A stretch of 64,000 nucleotides of DNA, from assembly GCA_020636915.1 (NCBI GenBank), contig JACJWV010000002.1:1-64000 (forward strand), read 5' to 3'. Shown here in pieces: positions 17,107-26,734 of this stretch. The number at the start of each line of letters is the position of its first letter. The stretch's first letter is position 1. Below the pieces are notes generated by a model, which was given only the letters and a program-made list of their open reading frames with translations, was not told the DNA's origin and made no database searches. Origin of the DNA: Nocardioides sp. (GTDB lineage: Bacteria > Actinomycetota > Actinomycetes > Propionibacteriales > Nocardioidaceae). A program made the position numbers and the translations under genes.

Positions 17107-18330
17107 GTGTCTGCCATCGACATGGTGAACATCGTCAAGCAGTACGGCGACGGCTTCCCCGCCGTGAACGACGTCAGCATCGACGTCCAGGACGGCGAGT
17201 TCATGATCCTGGTCGGCCCGTCGGGGTGCGGGAAGTCCACGCTCCTGCGGATGATCGTCGGCCTCGAGGACATCACGTCCGGCGACATGATGATCGGCGA
17301 CCGGCGGGTCAACGACCTCGCGCCGCGCGACCGCAACCTGGCCATGGTGTTCCAGAACTACGCGCTCTACCCGCACCTCACGGTCTACGAGAACATCGCG
17401 TTCCCGCTGCGGCTGGCCAAGGCCTCGGACGAGGAGGTCGACCGCAAGGTCCGTGACGCAGCGAAGACACTGGAGCTCGAGGAGCACCTCGAGCGCAAGC
17501 CCGGCAACCTCTCCGGTGGTCAGCGCCAGCGGGTCGCGATGGGGCGGGCCATCGTCCGGGAGGCCGACGCGTTCCTCTTCGACGAGCCCCTGTCCAACCT
17601 CGACGCCAAGCTCCGCGGCCAGATGCGCACCGAGATCTCGCGCCTGCAGAAGCGGCTCGGCATCACCACCGTCTACGTCACGCACGACCAGACCGAGGCG
17701 ATGACGCTCGGCGATCGCGTCGCGGTCCTCAAGCGCGGCGTCCTCCAGCAGCTCGCGACCCCCCGGGAGCTGTACGAGAACCCGGGCAACCTCTTCGTCG
17801 CCGGTTTCATCGGCTCCCCGCCGATGAACTTCCTGCCGGTCACCGTCGAGGGGACGTCCGCGAAGCTGCCGTTCGGCAGCGTCGAGCTGCCGCCCGAGAA
17901 GGCAGCCAAGGCCGAGGGCAAGGGGCTGCTCATGGCCGGCATCCGGCCCGAGCACTTCGAGGACGCGTCGGTGAAGTCCGACCGCGGCGCCGGGTCGACC
18001 TTCCGTGCGCGCGTCGACGTCGTGGAGTGGCTGGGCAACGAGACCTACGCCTACATCCCCTTCGAGGCACCGCCGGAGGTCGAGGACCAGCTGCGCCAGC
18101 TCGAGCGGGACCTCGACGGCGAGGCCCTGCACACCCAGCTCGTGGTGTCGCTCGACGGCGCGAGCCGCATCCGCGAGGGCGAGGAGGCCGAGATCTGGGT
18201 CGACGGCTCGAAGATGCACCTCTTCGACCCCGCGACCGGGGACAACCTCACCGTCGACCGCGAGCACGCCGGTCGGATCCCCGCCCACGCGATGGAGGAG
18301 GCCCAGGCCCAGCCGGCCGCGGCCGGCTGA
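17107..18330 (+). CDS. Sugar ABC transporter ATPase, SugC-like
   Basis: 407-aa ATPase closing the importer operon. Walker A GPSGCGKST lies at about 38-46, then MVFQNYALYPHLTVYENIAF, LSGGQRQRVAMGRAIV, FLFDEPLSNLDAKL and YVTHDQTEAMTLGDRV. The C-terminal regulatory part is extended, ending in a low-complexity tail (AQAQPAAAG) that accounts for the extra 40-50 residues relative to the divergent ATPase. The start at 17107 is GTG, 4 nt after the permease. Two CUT1 ATPase genes therefore flank one binding protein and permease pair; this one is the co-transcribed partner. Confidence 0.88.
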   Translation: MSAIDMVNIVKQYGDGFPAVNDVSIDVQDGEFMILVGPSGCGKSTLLRMIVGLEDITSGDMMIGDRRVNDLAPRDRNLAMVFQNYALYPHLTVYENIAFPLRLAKASDEEVDRKVRDAAKTLELEEHLERKPGNLSGGQRQRVAMGRAIVREADAFLFDEPLSNLDAKLRGQMRTEISRLQKRLGITTVYVTHDQTEAMTLGDRVAVLKRGVLQQLATPRELYENPGNLFVAGFIGSPPMNFLPVTVEGTSAKLPFGSVELPPEKAAKAEGKGLLMAGIRPEHFEDASVKSDRGAGSTFRARVDVVEWLGNETYAYIPFEAPPEVEDQLRQLERDLDGEALHTQLVVSLDGASRIREGEEAEIWVDGSKMHLFDPATGDNLTVDREHAGRIPAHAMEEAQAQPAAAG

Positions 18331-18345
18331 CCCCGCGGAGGGCGG

Positions 18346-18948
18346 TCAGCGGGGCCGGACCGGCTTGCGCTCGACCGACACGCCACCCCAGATCGCGACG
18401 CCGCGCACCCGCACCGTGGGCGAGCTCGCGTCGACCTCGGCGGGCACGCGGGTGCCGGGGCCGGAGTAGCCGCCCATGATCCCGGTCCCCTCCATCACCA
18501 CGTTCACGTGGGGCGGGACGGTGATCTGCGCACCACCCATGAAGCAGCTGATGGTGATCGTGACCTCCTGCGCTGCGAACTTCGCCTCCCGCAGGTCGAG
18601 GTCGGCGCCGCCCATCATCGCGAAGACCGACAGCTGGCGTGGCACCACCCAGCCGCCCTTGCGGTCCAGGCCGCCCAGGATCGCGACGTGGCGCTCGACG
18701 TCGGGCCCGGGCACCACGCGCGACGGTTCGCGCGACGCGGGCACGGCGAGCCCGGCGGGCAGGTCGTGGGTGATCGGGACCAGGTCGGCGTAGGTCCGCG
18801 CGGCGTACGTCGCCTCGAGCCGCTGGTCGAGCTCGTCGATCTCCAGGCGGCCTTCGCCCGCGGCCTCGCGGAGGATCTCGGCGACCCGGTGCCGGTCGGC
18901 GTCCGAGATGCGCAGTCGTCCGGGGTCGTGCTCGAGCGGTCCCTCCAT
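18346..18948 (-). CDS. DUF1707 domain protein
   Basis: 200-aa protein with an N-terminal DUF1707 domain: LRISDADRHRVAEILREAAGEGRLEIDELDQRLEATYAARTYADL split over residues 10-56, a motif common in actinobacterial cell-envelope stress proteins. The C-terminal half (about 85-195) has short beta-strand repeats rich in Gly and Val, similar to the cell-wall-active-antibiotics response domain. Function is unknown; no membrane segment is seen. The ATG at 18948 is 7 nt after TAGGCT on this strand, supporting a leaderless start and giving a compact divergent promoter with the class I fumarase gene. Confidence 0.8.
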   Translation of the reverse strand: MEGPLEHDPGRLRISDADRHRVAEILREAAGEGRLEIDELDQRLEATYAARTYADLVPITHDLPAGLAVPASREPSRVVPGPDVERHVAILGGLDRKGGWVVPRQLSVFAMMGGADLDLREAKFAAQEVTITISCFMGGAQITVPPHVNVVMEGTGIMGGYSGPGTRVPAEVDASSPTVRVRGVAIWGGVSVERKPVRPR

Positions 18949-18985
18949 GCCCGCCAGCCTAGATCGTTGACTACGCTGGTGGTTC

Positions 18986-20683
<1,698 letters not shown>

Positions 20684-20690
20684 GCCCGGC

Positions 20691-20740
20691 GGGACGTCAT
20701 GGGGACGGGGCGCTAGAACGCTCTGTCCCCATGACGTCCC
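20691..20740. terminator. Hairpin terminator after class I fumarase
   Basis: Perfect 16-bp arms GGGACGTCATGGGGAC (20691-20706) and GTCCCCATGACGTCCC (20725-20740) around an 18-nt loop, between convergent genes. There is no T-tract, as is common in high-GC actinobacteria. The GGGACGTCAT/ATGACGTCCC arms recur at 33113-33164. Confidence 0.75.
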
Positions 20741-20763
20741 AGACCTTCACGGCCCGGGAGGGG

Positions 20764-20988
20764 TCAGCCGGTGGTCTCGACGTCGTCCTTGGTCCGGTGG
20801 CGGCCCTGCTCGTGGTCGAAGGTGGGGGCGTCCGGACCGGTGGGGCCCTCGTCGGCGCGCCCGCTCTCGCCCTCCGGGGCACCGGCGACCGAGTCGCCGG
20901 GCGCCTCCTGCTCAGGCGCCTTCAGCCCGCTGACCTCCGATACCTGGCCCTCGTCGTCGGGCTTCTGGACGTCATCTCGGGTACTCAT
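20764..20988 (-). CDS. Small acidic hypothetical protein
   Basis: 74-aa product rich in Glu, Asp, Gly and Pro, beginning MSTRDDVQKPDDEG and ending HRTKDDVETTG. It is probably disordered; no known domain is recognised. Support comes from its tidy fit between a convergent terminator and the divergent enzyme gene that starts 36 bp away. The frame stays open far upstream because of GC bias, so coding status is moderate only. Function unknown. Confidence 0.5.
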   Translation of the reverse strand: MSTRDDVQKPDDEGQVSEVSGLKAPEQEAPGDSVAGAPEGESGRADEGPTGPDAPTFDHEQGRHRTKDDVETTG

Positions 20989-21024
20989 GCCCGGCCGGTA
21001 CCCACTTTCCGTACCGTTGCCCCC

Positions 21025-21708
21025 GTGGAGTACGTCGAGATCGCGCGATCCGAGTCCGATCGTGGCGAGCTGGTGCTGCGGGAGCGTCGGGACGAGAACG
21101 CCCCGACCGCGATCGAGCTGCGCGCCAACGGGCTGTTCGTCATGGACACCCTCGAGGTGAGCACGGAGCGGGCGCTGGCGAGCGCAGCGCTCGGGCTCGT
21201 CGAGGCGCCGAGAGCCGTCGTGGTGGGCGGGCTCGGGCTCGGGTTCACGATGCACGAGGTGCTCGCCGACCACCGGGTCGAGAAGTGCGCGGTCGTCGAG
21301 ATCGAGCAGGCCCTGGTCGACTGGATGCGCGCCGGCACGGTGCCCCACGGCCCCGCCCTGCTCGCCGACGAGCGGGTCACGGTCGTGGTCGCCGACATCG
21401 CGGTCGCACTCGCGGAGGCGCCGCGGGCGTCGTACGACCTGATCCTCCTCGATGTCGACAACGGCCCGGACAACCTGGTGCACGACACCAACGCGGTGCT
21501 CTACGAGGAGCTCTTCCTCGAGACCGCCCGCCGGGTGCTCCGGCCCGGCGGCGTCCTCGCGGTCTGGTCGGCGAACCCGGCGCACGAGCTCGAGCACACG
21601 ATGGCGACGGTCTTCGGCAACGCCGAGGCGATCGGGCACGACGTGCTGCTGCAGGACCGCGACGAGCGGTTCTGGCTCTACGTCGCGCGGGTAACGTCCG
21701 AGACATGA
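21025..21708 (+). CDS. Spermidine synthase-like methyltransferase-fold protein
   Basis: 227-aa Rossmann-fold protein of the spermidine/spermine synthase superfamily. VVVGGLGLGFTMHEVLADH (about 72-90) is the glycine-rich SAM or dcSAM loop, CAVVEIEQALVDWMR carries the acidic residue that usually binds the nucleoside, and YDLILLDVDNGPDNLV contains the catalytic-site region. It lacks the full N-terminal domain of true spermidine synthases (about 280-300 aa), so a polyamine product is uncertain; another aminopropyl- or methyltransferase is possible. The GTG at 21025 is 7 nt after TACCGT (21012-21017). It overlaps fumC by 4 bp, so the two are co-transcribed. Confidence 0.75.
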   Translation: MEYVEIARSESDRGELVLRERRDENAPTAIELRANGLFVMDTLEVSTERALASAALGLVEAPRAVVVGGLGLGFTMHEVLADHRVEKCAVVEIEQALVDWMRAGTVPHGPALLADERVTVVVADIAVALAEAPRASYDLILLDVDNGPDNLVHDTNAVLYEELFLETARRVLRPGGVLAVWSANPAHELEHTMATVFGNAEAIGHDVLLQDRDERFWLYVARVTSET

Positions 21709-23096
21709 GCGATGCCGCGCAGTTCCGGACCGAGCACGACAGCATGGGCGAGGTCCGGGTGCCGGCCGACGCCCTGTGGCGCGCACAGACGCAACGCGCG
21801 GTGGAGAACTTCCCCATCAGCGGCACCCCGATCGAGCCGGCGCTCATCCACGCCATCGGTCGGGTCAAGGCCGCGGCCGCGACGGTGAACGGCGAGCTCG
21901 GGATCCTGGACGCGGACCGGGCCGCCGCGATCGCCGCGGCCGCCCTCGAGGTCGTCGAGGGCGAGCACGATGCCGAGTTCCCCGTCGACGTCTTCCAGAC
22001 CGGGTCGGGGACCAGCTCCAACATGAACGCCAACGAGGTCATCGCGACCCTCGCCGAGCGTGCCGGGACCGACGTCCACCCCAACGACCACGTCAACGCC
22101 AGCCAGTCGAGCAACGACACCTTCCCCACGGCCATCCACGTCGCCGCGACGCTCGCCGTCGTCGGAGATCTCCTCCCGGCACTCGACGTCCTCGCCGGCA
22201 GCCTCGAGCGCAAGGCCGAGGAGTTCGCGGACCTGGTGAAGTCCGGCCGCACCCACCTGATGGACGCGACGCCGGTGATGCTCGGCCAGGAGCTCGGTGG
22301 GTACGCCGCCACGGTGCGGTACGCCGCGGAGCGGCTGGAGTCGGTCCTGCCCCGGGTCCGCGAGCTCCCGCTGGGCGGCACGGCGGTCGGCACCGGCATC
22401 AACACCCCGGCGGGGTTCGCCGAGCGCGTGATCGCCGTGCTCTCCGAGGCGAGCGGGCAGCCGTTCACCGAGGCGCGCAACCACTTCGAGGCGCAGGGCA
22501 CCCGCGACTCGCTGGTCGAGCTCAGCGGGGTGCTGCGCACCTACGCCGTGGGGCTGACCAAGATCTGCAACGACCTGCGCTGGATGTCGTCGGGCCCGAC
22601 GACCGGGCTGGCGGAGATCCACCTCCCCGACCTGCAGCCCGGGTCGAGCATCATGCCCGGCAAGGTCAACCCGGTGCTGCCGGAGGCGACGCTCATGGTC
22701 TGCTTCCAGGTGATCGGCAACGACGCCGCGGTCACCGCCGCCGGGGCGAGCGGTGCGTTCGAGCTCAACGTCGCCATGCCGGTGATGGCCCGCAACGTCC
22801 TGGAGTCGGTCCGGCTCCTCGCTGCGTCGTCACGGGTGCTCGCCGAGCGCTGCGTCGACGGCATCACCGCGGACGCCGGCCGGATGCGTCAGTACGCCGA
22901 GTCCTCGCCGTCCGTCGTGACGCCGCTGAACAAGTACGTCGGCTACGAGTCCGCAGCGAAGATCGCCAAGCAGGCGCTGGCCGACCAGGCGACGATCCGC
23001 GAGACCGTGGTCGCGATGGGGTACGTCGAGCGCGGCGAGCTCACCGAGGAACAGCTCGACGCCGCGCTGGACGTCGAGAGCATGACCCACCCGTGA
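21705..23096 (+). CDS. fumC: Class II fumarate hydratase
   Basis: 463-aa oxygen-stable fumarase of the fumarase/aspartase superfamily. Diagnostic stretches are GSGTSSNMNANEV (substrate loop), SQSSNDTFPTAIHVAAT, the conserved GRTHLMDATPVMLGQE and the catalytic flexible loop GSSIMPGKVNPVLPE. The ATG at 21705 overlaps the preceding stop codon, while a TAACGT 7 nt upstream could also give an independent leaderless message. It belongs to the backbone shared with Mycobacterium (fumC near glpX). Confidence 0.95.
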   Translation: MSDAAQFRTEHDSMGEVRVPADALWRAQTQRAVENFPISGTPIEPALIHAIGRVKAAAATVNGELGILDADRAAAIAAAALEVVEGEHDAEFPVDVFQTGSGTSSNMNANEVIATLAERAGTDVHPNDHVNASQSSNDTFPTAIHVAATLAVVGDLLPALDVLAGSLERKAEEFADLVKSGRTHLMDATPVMLGQELGGYAATVRYAAERLESVLPRVRELPLGGTAVGTGINTPAGFAERVIAVLSEASGQPFTEARNHFEAQGTRDSLVELSGVLRTYAVGLTKICNDLRWMSSGPTTGLAEIHLPDLQPGSSIMPGKVNPVLPEATLMVCFQVIGNDAAVTAAGASGAFELNVAMPVMARNVLESVRLLAASSRVLAERCVDGITADAGRMRQYAESSPSVVTPLNKYVGYESAAKIAKQALADQATIRETVVAMGYVERGELTEEQLDAALDVESMTHP

Positions 23097-23211
23097 GGTC
23101 TCGGTCGCTCCCGGTCACGATCGGGTTTCGACACGCTCCGTCACGGCCTCGCAGGCTCGGCCGTGGTCGCTGCTCAACCACCATCGACCGGATCCGCTGA
23201 CGCGTCTCCGG
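23097..23211. repeat. Intergenic palindromic repeat between convergent genes
   Basis: The gap between fumC and the lytic-protein gene holds GGTTTCGACACG at the left and GCTCAACCACC at the right of a hairpin-forming core around CACGGCC and GGCCGTG. This composition is familiar from intergenic repeats of Nocardioides-like genomes. Its right part (23170-23210, reverse strand) matches 27486-27525 almost base for base, including GGAGACGCGTCAGCGGATCC. Confidence 0.6.
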
Positions 23212-23868
23212 TCAGTACCAGCCGTACGACTCGGAGTGGCCCCAGGCGCCGCACGGGCTGCCGTACCGGTCCTGGATGTAGCCCAGGCCCCACTTGATCT
23301 GCGTGGCCGGGTTGGTCGCCCAGTCCGCGCCGGCGGAGGCCATCTTCGAGCCGGGGAGCGACTGCGGGATGCCGTAGGCGCCCGAGGAGGCGTTCTGGGC
23401 CGAGGGGTTCCAGCCGCTCTCGCGCATCCAGAGCGAGTCGAGGCAGCCGAACTGGTCGGAGGAGAAGCCGAACTGCGGCATCAGGGCGCGGGCGATGTCG
23501 CGCGGGTCGCCCTCGGAGAGCTCCACCCGGTCGGTCACGGCCGGGCCGCTCGCCACCGACAGCGCCGCCTCCTTGGCCGGGTCGGCCGCGTCGCGCCGGT
23601 CGGAGGACCGGGACACCACCGGTGCGCGGTCGGCCTCGGGCACCGATCCGCCCTGGACCGGGGAGGTCACCTGCGCGCTGAGGTCACCGGCCGCGCTGGA
23701 CACGCTCGCAGGGGCGCTCAGGACACCACCCGCGACGGACGCGCCGGTCGCGGCGACGGCCACCGAGGACAGCACGACCGTCTTCTTGATGGCCCGCTTG
23801 GGGGCCTCGACGATCGCCCGCTCGGGGGCATGACGGTGCTTCGGAACGTACTTCGTGCGTTTCGACAA
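23212..23868 (-). CDS. Secreted lytic transglycosylase-like protein
   Basis: 218-aa exported protein. The basic N-terminus (MSKRTKYVPKHRHAPERA) leads into a hydrophobic stretch (about 30-52) that works as a signal or anchor; a variable linker follows. The C-terminal 90 residues hold an SLT-like domain: LDSLWMRESGWNPSAQNASS with the catalytic glutamate, GAYGIPQSLPGSKMAS and IKWGLGYIQDRYGSPCGAWG. It probably cleaves peptidoglycan during growth or resuscitation, like actinobacterial transglycosylase-like or Rpf-related proteins. The start is TTG at 23868 and should be regarded as provisional. A 248-bp leader upstream suggests complex control. Confidence 0.85.
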   Translation of the reverse strand: MSKRTKYVPKHRHAPERAIVEAPKRAIKKTVVLSSVAVAATGASVAGGVLSAPASVSSAAGDLSAQVTSPVQGGSVPEADRAPVVSRSSDRRDAADPAKEAALSVASGPAVTDRVELSEGDPRDIARALMPQFGFSSDQFGCLDSLWMRESGWNPSAQNASSGAYGIPQSLPGSKMASAGADWATNPATQIKWGLGYIQDRYGSPCGAWGHSESYGWY

Positions 23869-24035
23869 GGGCTCGGTACCGGGGGTAGACGACTGGGCTT
23901 TCCGTCGACCCTCAACCGCCCGAGTGCGAGAAGGTCACGAAATGATCACGAGCCACCCTGCCTGACCAGACCGGTCGTTGCAAACCGAACCACCACAGTG
24001 GTGCTCAGGATCCGCGCGAGATCCGCCACCGGGGT

Positions 24036-24059
24036 GGCACAGGTGTCACATCGGTCACA
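24036..24059 (-). promoter_or_regulatory. Three TGTGNC direct repeats upstream of the lytic gene
   Basis: On the minus strand TGTGAC, TGTGAC and TGTGCC occur at exact 9-bp spacing (24054-24059, 24045-24050, 24036-24041), about 170 bp upstream of the lytic-protein start. Phased direct repeats suit a cooperative activator; cell-wall hydrolase genes are often controlled this way. No factor is assigned. Confidence 0.35.
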
Positions 24060-24074
24060 CGGACCCCAGGAGTA

Positions 24075-24109
24075 CGTCGGCCTCCCCGGCGGGGACGGGG
24101 AGGCCGACG
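24075..24109 (-). terminator. Hairpin terminator after phoH
   Basis: Perfect 14-bp stem CGTCGGCCTCCCCG (24075-24088) with CGGGGAGGCCGACG (24096-24109) and a 7-nt loop, 8 bp past the phoH stop codon. It separates phoH transcription from the lytic-protein gene on the same strand. No T-tract. Confidence 0.8.
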
Positions 24110-24116
24110 ACGAAGG

Positions 24117-25478
24117 TCACAGCGTGACGTTCTCCAACATCTCGGTCACCAGGGCGGCGATCGGCGACCGCTCGGACCGGGTGAGCGTGACGTGCGCGAA
24201 CAGCGGGTGGCCCTTGAGCTTCTCGATCACCGCCACCACGCCGTCGTGCCGGCCGACCCGGAGGTTGTCGCGCTGGGCGACGTCGTGGGTCAGCACGACC
24301 TTGGAGTTGGCGCCGATCCGGGACAGCACGGTCAGCAGGACGTTGCGCTCGAGGGACTGCGCCTCGTCGACGATGACGAAGGCGTCGTGCAGCGACCGGC
24401 CCCGGATGTGGGTGAGGGGCAGGACCTCGAGCATGCCGCGGTCGAGGATCTCGTCGATCACGTCCTTGGAGGTCATCGCGCCCAGCGTGTCGAACACCGC
24501 CTGGCCCCAGGGCGACATCTTCTCCGACTCCGACCCCGGCAGGTAGCCGAGCTCCTGGCCGCCGACGGCGAAGAGCGGGCGGAACACGACGACCTTCTGG
24601 TGCTGGCGCCGCTCGAGGACGGCCTCGAGCCCCGCGCACAGCGCCATCGCGGACTTGCCGGTGCCGGCCCGACCGCCCAGCGACACGATCCCGACCTCGG
24701 GGTCGAGCAGCATCTCCAGCGCGATCCGCTGCTCGGCGGAGCGGCCGTGGATGCCGAACGCCTCGCGGTCACCGCGCACCAGGTGGACCTGCTTGTCGGG
24801 ACCGACCCGGCCCAGCGCCGTACCCCGGTCCGAGAGCAGCACCAGACCGGTGTGGCAGGGCAGCTCACGCGCCTCCTCCAGGTCGACGACGCCGCCGTCG
24901 TACAGCTCGTCGAGGTCGGACGCGACGACCTCGAGCTCGGCCATCCCGGAGTAGCCGGTGTCGGAGTCGCTGATGCCCTCCGCGCGGTACTCCTCGGCGT
25001 CGAGACCGACGGCCGAGGCCTTGATGCGCAGCGGGAGGTCCTTGGAGACCAGCGTGACGTCGTACCCCTCGTTGGCGAGGTTGCGCGCGACCGCGAGGAT
25101 CCGGGTGTCGTTGTCACCCAGGCGGAAGCCCGACGGCAGCGACTCGGGGTCGGTGTGGTTGAGCTCGACCCGCACCGTGCCGCCCAGGTCGCCGACCGGC
25201 ACCGGCTCGTCGAGGCGGCCGTGGGTGATCCTCAGCTCGTCCAGCATCCGCAGCGCGGTGCGGGCGAAGAAGCCCAGCTCGGGGTGGTGCCGCTTGCCCT
25301 CCAGCTCGGTGATGACCACGACCGGCAGCACCACCTCGTGCTCCTCGAACCGCCGGATCGCTCCGGGGTCGGCGAGCAGCACGCTGGTGTCCAGGACGTA
25401 GGTACGCACGGTCGGCGCGGATCTCGCGCGCGGCTTCGTGGGGGCGGAGCGCTGGGTCTTCGGAGCCTGGTTCGGCAC
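24117..25478 (-). CDS. phoH2: PIN-PhoH ATPase fusion (PhoH2)
   Basis: 453-aa PhoH2-type protein. An N-terminal PIN-domain ribonuclease begins at VRTYVLDTSVLLADPGAI with its acidic active-site residues (about 25-150). The C-terminal PhoH ATPase (about 240-453) has Walker A GGRAGTGKSAMALCAG and Walker B AFVIVDEAQSL. In mycobacteria this fusion is described as a sequence-specific RNA helicase/RNase related to toxin-antitoxin biology; the role here is by homology. The start is GTG at 25478 behind AAGGGGTG. It belongs to the conserved backbone. A hairpin terminates it. Confidence 0.92.
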   Translation of the reverse strand: MPNQAPKTQRSAPTKPRARSAPTVRTYVLDTSVLLADPGAIRRFEEHEVVLPVVVITELEGKRHHPELGFFARTALRMLDELRITHGRLDEPVPVGDLGGTVRVELNHTDPESLPSGFRLGDNDTRILAVARNLANEGYDVTLVSKDLPLRIKASAVGLDAEEYRAEGISDSDTGYSGMAELEVVASDLDELYDGGVVDLEEARELPCHTGLVLLSDRGTALGRVGPDKQVHLVRGDREAFGIHGRSAEQRIALEMLLDPEVGIVSLGGRAGTGKSAMALCAGLEAVLERRQHQKVVVFRPLFAVGGQELGYLPGSESEKMSPWGQAVFDTLGAMTSKDVIDEILDRGMLEVLPLTHIRGRSLHDAFVIVDEAQSLERNVLLTVLSRIGANSKVVLTHDVAQRDNLRVGRHDGVVAVIEKLKGHPLFAHVTLTRSERSPIAALVTEMLENVTL

Positions 25479-25774
25479 GGTGACACCCCTTCGCAGGCCA
25501 GCGCAGGCACCCCTCGCCCCGGCCGTGGTCGAGCTACGGACCGGTACGAGCCCGAGCGCCGGAGTGCCGGCTCCCGGTCGCGCGGCAGCGTGGCTCTCGC
25601 CTCACCACTCGCGCTGTGCAGTCGTGATGTCTCACGAACGGGCCTCCCGATACGGCGGGCTTCCCCACCCGCCGATATCGGCGAAAGTACGCCCGTGGTG
25701 CGGCCGTTCCCGGGCGACACGCCAGAACGCGGGGGTGAACGTCTCGTGACGCCGTGGGCGCGCCGCTGGGATGC
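25479..25774. other. Gene-poor region upstream of phoH2
   Basis: This is the left part of a 386-bp gap between phoH2 and the prenyltransferase gene. It contains the phoH2 promoter and leader, in which I see no clear TANNNT box, and a perfect 12-bp palindrome GCCGATATCGGC (25671-25682). No protein-coding frame with family resemblance and no tRNA were seen. Confidence 0.5.
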
Positions 25775-25869
25775 GGGTTTCGGCTGCTGGCAGCCAGAAC
25801 CCCCACGACACGCCGGGGCGCCTCGGCGTGTCCTGAGGGTTTCGGCTGCTGGCAGCCGAAACCCTCAGG
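25775..25869. repeat. Composite palindrome at the prenyltransferase 3' end
   Basis: Three hairpins in a row: 25775-25802 (GGGTTTCGGCTGC with an imperfect partner), 25807-25831 (CGACACGCCG with CGGCGTGTC), and 25832-25869 with perfect 18-bp arms beginning CCTGAGGGTTTCGGCTGC. The last arm contains the prenyltransferase stop codon. The middle element and the GGGTTTC arms recur at 53190-53252. Probably a terminator. Confidence 0.75.
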
Positions 25870-26638
25870 CCCCGTACCGGCGCTCGCGCTGGGCGTAGGC
25901 GCGGATCGCGCGGAGGAAGTCGACGCGGCGGAAGTCGGGCCAGTAGGCCTCGCAGAAGTAGAACTCCGACTTCGCGCTCTGCCAGAGCAGGAACCCGCCG
26001 AGCCGCTGCTCGCCGGAGGTGCGGATGACCAGGTCGGGGTCGGGCTGGCCCTTGGTGTAGAGGTGCTCGGCGATGTGCTCGACGTCGATCGTCTGGGCGA
26101 GCTCGTCGATCGACATGCCCTGGGCCGACGCCTCCTGCAGCAGAGAGCGCACGGCGTCGGCGATCTCGCGCCGGCCGCCGTACCCGACCGCGACGTTGAC
26201 GAGCATCCCGTCGACGTCGCGGGTGGCCTCCTCGGCGGCCTTGAGCCGCTCGGCGGTCGCGGCGGGCAGCAGGTCGAGGGCGCCCACAGGATGGATCCGC
26301 CACTTGCGCTGGTCGGCGAGCGAGGTGACCGCGTCGGCGATGATCCCCAGCAGCGGCGCGAGCTCGCGCTCGGGCCGGTTGAGGTTGTCGGTCGAGAGCA
26401 GCCACAGCGTCACGACCTCGATGCCGACCTCGTCGCACCAGCCGAGCAGCGGCTCGATGTTGGCCGCGCCCGCCTCGTGCCCGTGGGCCGAGTCGCGGCC
26501 GACCGCCTTGGCCCAGCGCCGGTTGCCGTCGAGCATCACCCCGACGTGCTTCGGGATCGTGTCCGGCATCCGTCGCAGGACCCGAGCCTCGTACGCCGGG
26601 TAGAGCACCCGTCGCACGCCGCGCTTCCAGTCCGCCAC
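25865..26638 (-). CDS. uppS: Short-chain cis-prenyltransferase (Z-FPP or UPP synthase family)
   Basis: 257-aa cis-isoprenyl diphosphate synthase. HVGVMLDGNRRWAKAVGRDS carries the catalytic aspartate, LLSTDNLNRP the second conserved region, NVAVGYGGRREIADAVR and PDPDLVIRTSGEQRLGGFLL the C-terminal signatures. Its length and the N- and C-termini (ERRYGA ending) resemble mycobacterial Rv1086, which makes omega,E,Z-farnesyl diphosphate, more than the long-chain UppS, so a C15 product is as likely as undecaprenyl diphosphate. The GTG at 26638 is 7 nt after TAGCAT on this strand. It is divergent from the hemolysin III gene, as in Mycobacterium. Confidence 0.9.
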   Translation of the reverse strand: MADWKRGVRRVLYPAYEARVLRRMPDTIPKHVGVMLDGNRRWAKAVGRDSAHGHEAGAANIEPLLGWCDEVGIEVVTLWLLSTDNLNRPERELAPLLGIIADAVTSLADQRKWRIHPVGALDLLPAATAERLKAAEEATRDVDGMLVNVAVGYGGRREIADAVRSLLQEASAQGMSIDELAQTIDVEHIAEHLYTKGQPDPDLVIRTSGEQRLGGFLLWQSAKSEFYFCEAYWPDFRRVDFLRAIRAYAQRERRYGA

Positions 26639-26734
26639 GGAGCCGATGCTACCGGCGCGACCTTCCTCACACGTTCAGGCGGCGTTCGCCGGGAGTGCGG
26701 GTTGGATCGACCAGACCGCGGGTATGTTCGCTGC

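Noticed and set aside
23869..24116. A cyclic-di-AMP riboswitch upstream of the lytic-protein gene
   Set aside because: Such riboswitches often precede actinobacterial resuscitation and lytic genes, so I looked for the conserved elements. I could not find the full ordered set, only generic G-rich stems.
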